From: Tateyamaria sp. Alg231-49
Lineage (GTDB): Bacteria > Pseudomonadota > Alphaproteobacteria > Rhodobacterales > Rhodobacteraceae
Reading direction: 5' to 3'
Length of the DNA stretch: 64,000 nt
NCBI RefSeq assembly: GCF_900143535.1
Contig: NZ_FRFA01000010.1
Coordinates: 1 to 64,000, forward strand
The notes under the pieces are model-generated. The model ran no database searches, had not been told where the DNA came from, and saw only the letters and a list, made by a program, of their open reading frames with translations. The number at the start of each line of letters is the position of its first letter. The first letter of the stretch is position 1. Made by a program: the position numbers and the translations under genes. Positions 62,895 to 64,000 of the stretch are shown piece after piece.

Positions 62895-63380
62895 ATGTTC
62901 CATTTGACCACAGAAACCCCGGACGACTGGTGGGAGGTCGAGGCCCTGTATGACCTGTGCTTTGCCCCCGGGCGCGAAGCGTTGTCGTCGTACCGCCTTC
63001 GTGATGGGGTCGATTCGGTGACCAGCCTGAGCCTTGTGGCCCGTGATGCGGACGGCACTGTCGGTGGTGCTATCCGGTTTTGGCCGGTTCGTATTGGTGC
63101 GGCTCGTGCCTTGCTGCTGGGCCCTGTGGCCGTGCACCCGACCCATCAGGGCGAAGGGTTGGGGGCCGTTTTGATCGAAACTTCGATGGCGGCGGCGGCG
63201 TCTGAAGGATGGGAGCGGGTGCTGTTGATCGGTGATGCCCCCTATTATGGTCGCTTTGGGTTTGCGCGTCTGAACGCGGTTGTCATGCCCCCGCCGACCA
63301 ATCCTGAGCGGGTTTTGGGCCATGCCTTGCGACCCGGTGCGTGGGACGGCATTGTCGGTGAAGTGACCCGCAGCAATTGA
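62895..63380 (+). CDS. GNAT family N-acetyltransferase (YhbS-like)
   Basis: 161 residues from ATG 62895; an in-frame upstream start at 62823 is not conserved-looking. It has the acetyl-CoA motif LLLGPVAVHPTHQGEGLGAVLIETSM (within about 76-101) and VLLIGDAPYYGRFGFARL (about 110-127), which is characteristic of YhbS-type proteins. Substrate unknown. It is followed after 31 bases by an EcsC-like gene. Confidence 0.9.
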   Translation: MFHLTTETPDDWWEVEALYDLCFAPGREALSSYRLRDGVDSVTSLSLVARDADGTVGGAIRFWPVRIGAARALLLGPVAVHPTHQGEGLGAVLIETSMAAAASEGWERVLLIGDAPYYGRFGFARLNAVVMPPPTNPERVLGHALRPGAWDGIVGEVTRSN

Positions 63381-63411
63381 AACGAAGGGTGCGCGGCCCA
63401 ATCTATACCCC

Positions 63412-64000
63412 ATGTCAGAGATCATTCTTGCCCGCCCCGTTCTGGACCCAGAAACAGAGATTGCGCGCCTTGCCCGCCGTTATGCGTCGGCGGGTGGGCT
63501 TGGCATTCAGGTGCTTAACACCCTTGGAACCGGGGCCGATGGCCTGCTGGATCGTCTGCCTGCCCCCGTGCGCGGACAGTTGGATAGTGCGGCGCGCGTT
63601 GCCCTGACACAGGCGCTGCGCGCTGCCAGTGGGTCGCGTCAGGTGGTGCCGGATCAGGCGCAATGGCTGAATTCGGTTGTCAGCACGGCGATGGGGGCCG
63701 CGGGCGGTTTTGGAGGCTTGCCGACAGCCTTGGCCGAACTGCCCGTCACAACGACGCTGCTGTTGCGCGTGATCGAAGGCGTCGCGGTCGAACACGGGTT
63801 TGACCCTTCGGCGGAGTCCGTGCGATTTGATTGCGTTCAGGTGTTTTCTGCCGCCGGTCCGCTCGAGCATGACGATGGGGCTGATCTGGCTTTCTTGTCT
63901 GCCCGCGTGGCGCTGACGGGATCGGCCATGCAGGCGATCATTGCTCGCGTGGCCCCCCGTCTGGCGATCGTCATGGGCCAAAAGCTTGCCGCCCAAGCCG
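63412..64000 (+). CDS. EcsC-family protein, cut at window end
   Basis: The frame opened by ATG 63412 stays open to the window end (196 codons). MSEIILARPVLDPETEIARL leads to an alpha-helical protein with VQVLNTLG-like, LPAPVRGQLDSAARVALTQAL and the hydrophobic segment STAMGAAGGFGGLPTALAELPVTTTLLLRVIEGVA, then ARVALTGSAMQAIIARVAPRL. This pattern resembles EcsC family proteins, whose function is not well defined. The 3' end is missing. Confidence 0.75.
   Translation, partial: MSEIILARPVLDPETEIARLARRYASAGGLGIQVLNTLGTGADGLLDRLPAPVRGQLDSAARVALTQALRAASGSRQVVPDQAQWLNSVVSTAMGAAGGFGGLPTALAELPVTTTLLLRVIEGVAVEHGFDPSAESVRFDCVQVFSAAGPLEHDDGADLAFLSARVALTGSAMQAIIARVAPRLAIVMGQKLAAQA

Noticed and set aside
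1-64000. tRNA, rRNA, tmRNA, SRP RNA or CRISPR arrays
   Set aside because: I looked for characteristic T-arm, repeat-spacer and SRP core patterns by eye in the intergenic regions and saw none. A covariance-model search would be needed to be certain.

Overview
The window is a chromosomal segment of a marine alphaproteobacterium of the Roseobacter group (Rhodobacteraceae). This is inferred from gene content and order: ybgC-tolQRAB-pal-cpoB-tilS-ftsH, fhs next to folD, tldD divergent from ctaC-ctaB-ctaG-ctaE-surf1-thrC, the form of the Tad/Flp pilus locus, and the codon use. The IS content and moderate GC would fit an Octadecabacter- or Loktanella-like organism, but I cannot fix the genus. I saw no rRNA, tRNA, CRISPR array or prophage. 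Apart from one IS3 end and two decayed genes, the window is dense, ordinary chromosome.

Layout. 1-417: right end of an IS3-family element. 512-9309: envelope operon (YbgC, Tol-Pal, CpoB) running into tilS and ftsH, closed by a strong terminator. 9499-14309: MOSC protein, membrane-bound cyclic-nucleotide-type sensor, and folate C1 genes fhs and folD around a small exported protein. 14318-17920 (minus): a thioesterase, the phosphoesterase PdeM and an Lhr-type helicase, i.e. half of the ligase-associated DNA-damage-response set. 18139-31237 (minus): a full Tad (tight adherence) pilus locus. It has two small Flp pilins, CpaB, CpaC secretin, an OmpA lipoprotein, CpaE/TadZ, CpaF, TadB, TadC, two TadD-like TPR lipoproteins and prepilin peptidase, and ends in an AAA ATPase whose stop overlaps a dehydrogenase. 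31603-36958: lytic transglycosylase, a decayed GNAT gene, a 3-oxoacid CoA-transferase pair and topA. 37058-39871: dprA and tldD. 40061-47512: cytochrome c oxidase biogenesis, then surf1, thrC, an M16 protease and a GNAT. 47576-56309: MBL protein, FAD-linked oxidase, a DUF2950/DUF3300 pair, apt, a DsbA-like thioredoxin, mtnP and an unusual M19 protein. 56310-64000: short intergenic repeats, a frameshifted alpha/beta hydrolase, a SulP transporter, an aromatic-ring monooxygenase, a CatB-type acetyltransferase, a flavin reductase-like protein, a GNAT and the start of an EcsC-like gene.

How the genes work together. Tol-Pal and CpoB keep the outer membrane joined to the wall during division. Fhs and FolD feed formate into folate C1 pools. 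The Tad genes make an adhesive Flp pilus. The cta/surf1 block makes an aa3-type oxidase. mtnP and apt together salvage methylthioadenosine and adenine.

The most noteworthy signals are: the Tad locus with variant pilin processing sites, a TadZ lacking the P-loop lysine, and hairpins between gene segments; the PdeM/Lhr pair with a LexA-like GTTC-N7-GTTC site over the pdeM start codon; the M19 protein lacking one metal site; three tandem hairpins between fhs and the next gene; and two pseudogenes that can be reconstructed from sequence. I found nothing I can defend as an entirely new system. The DUF2950/DUF3300 pair and the AAA ATPase/dehydrogenase pair are the best candidates for uncharacterised biology.
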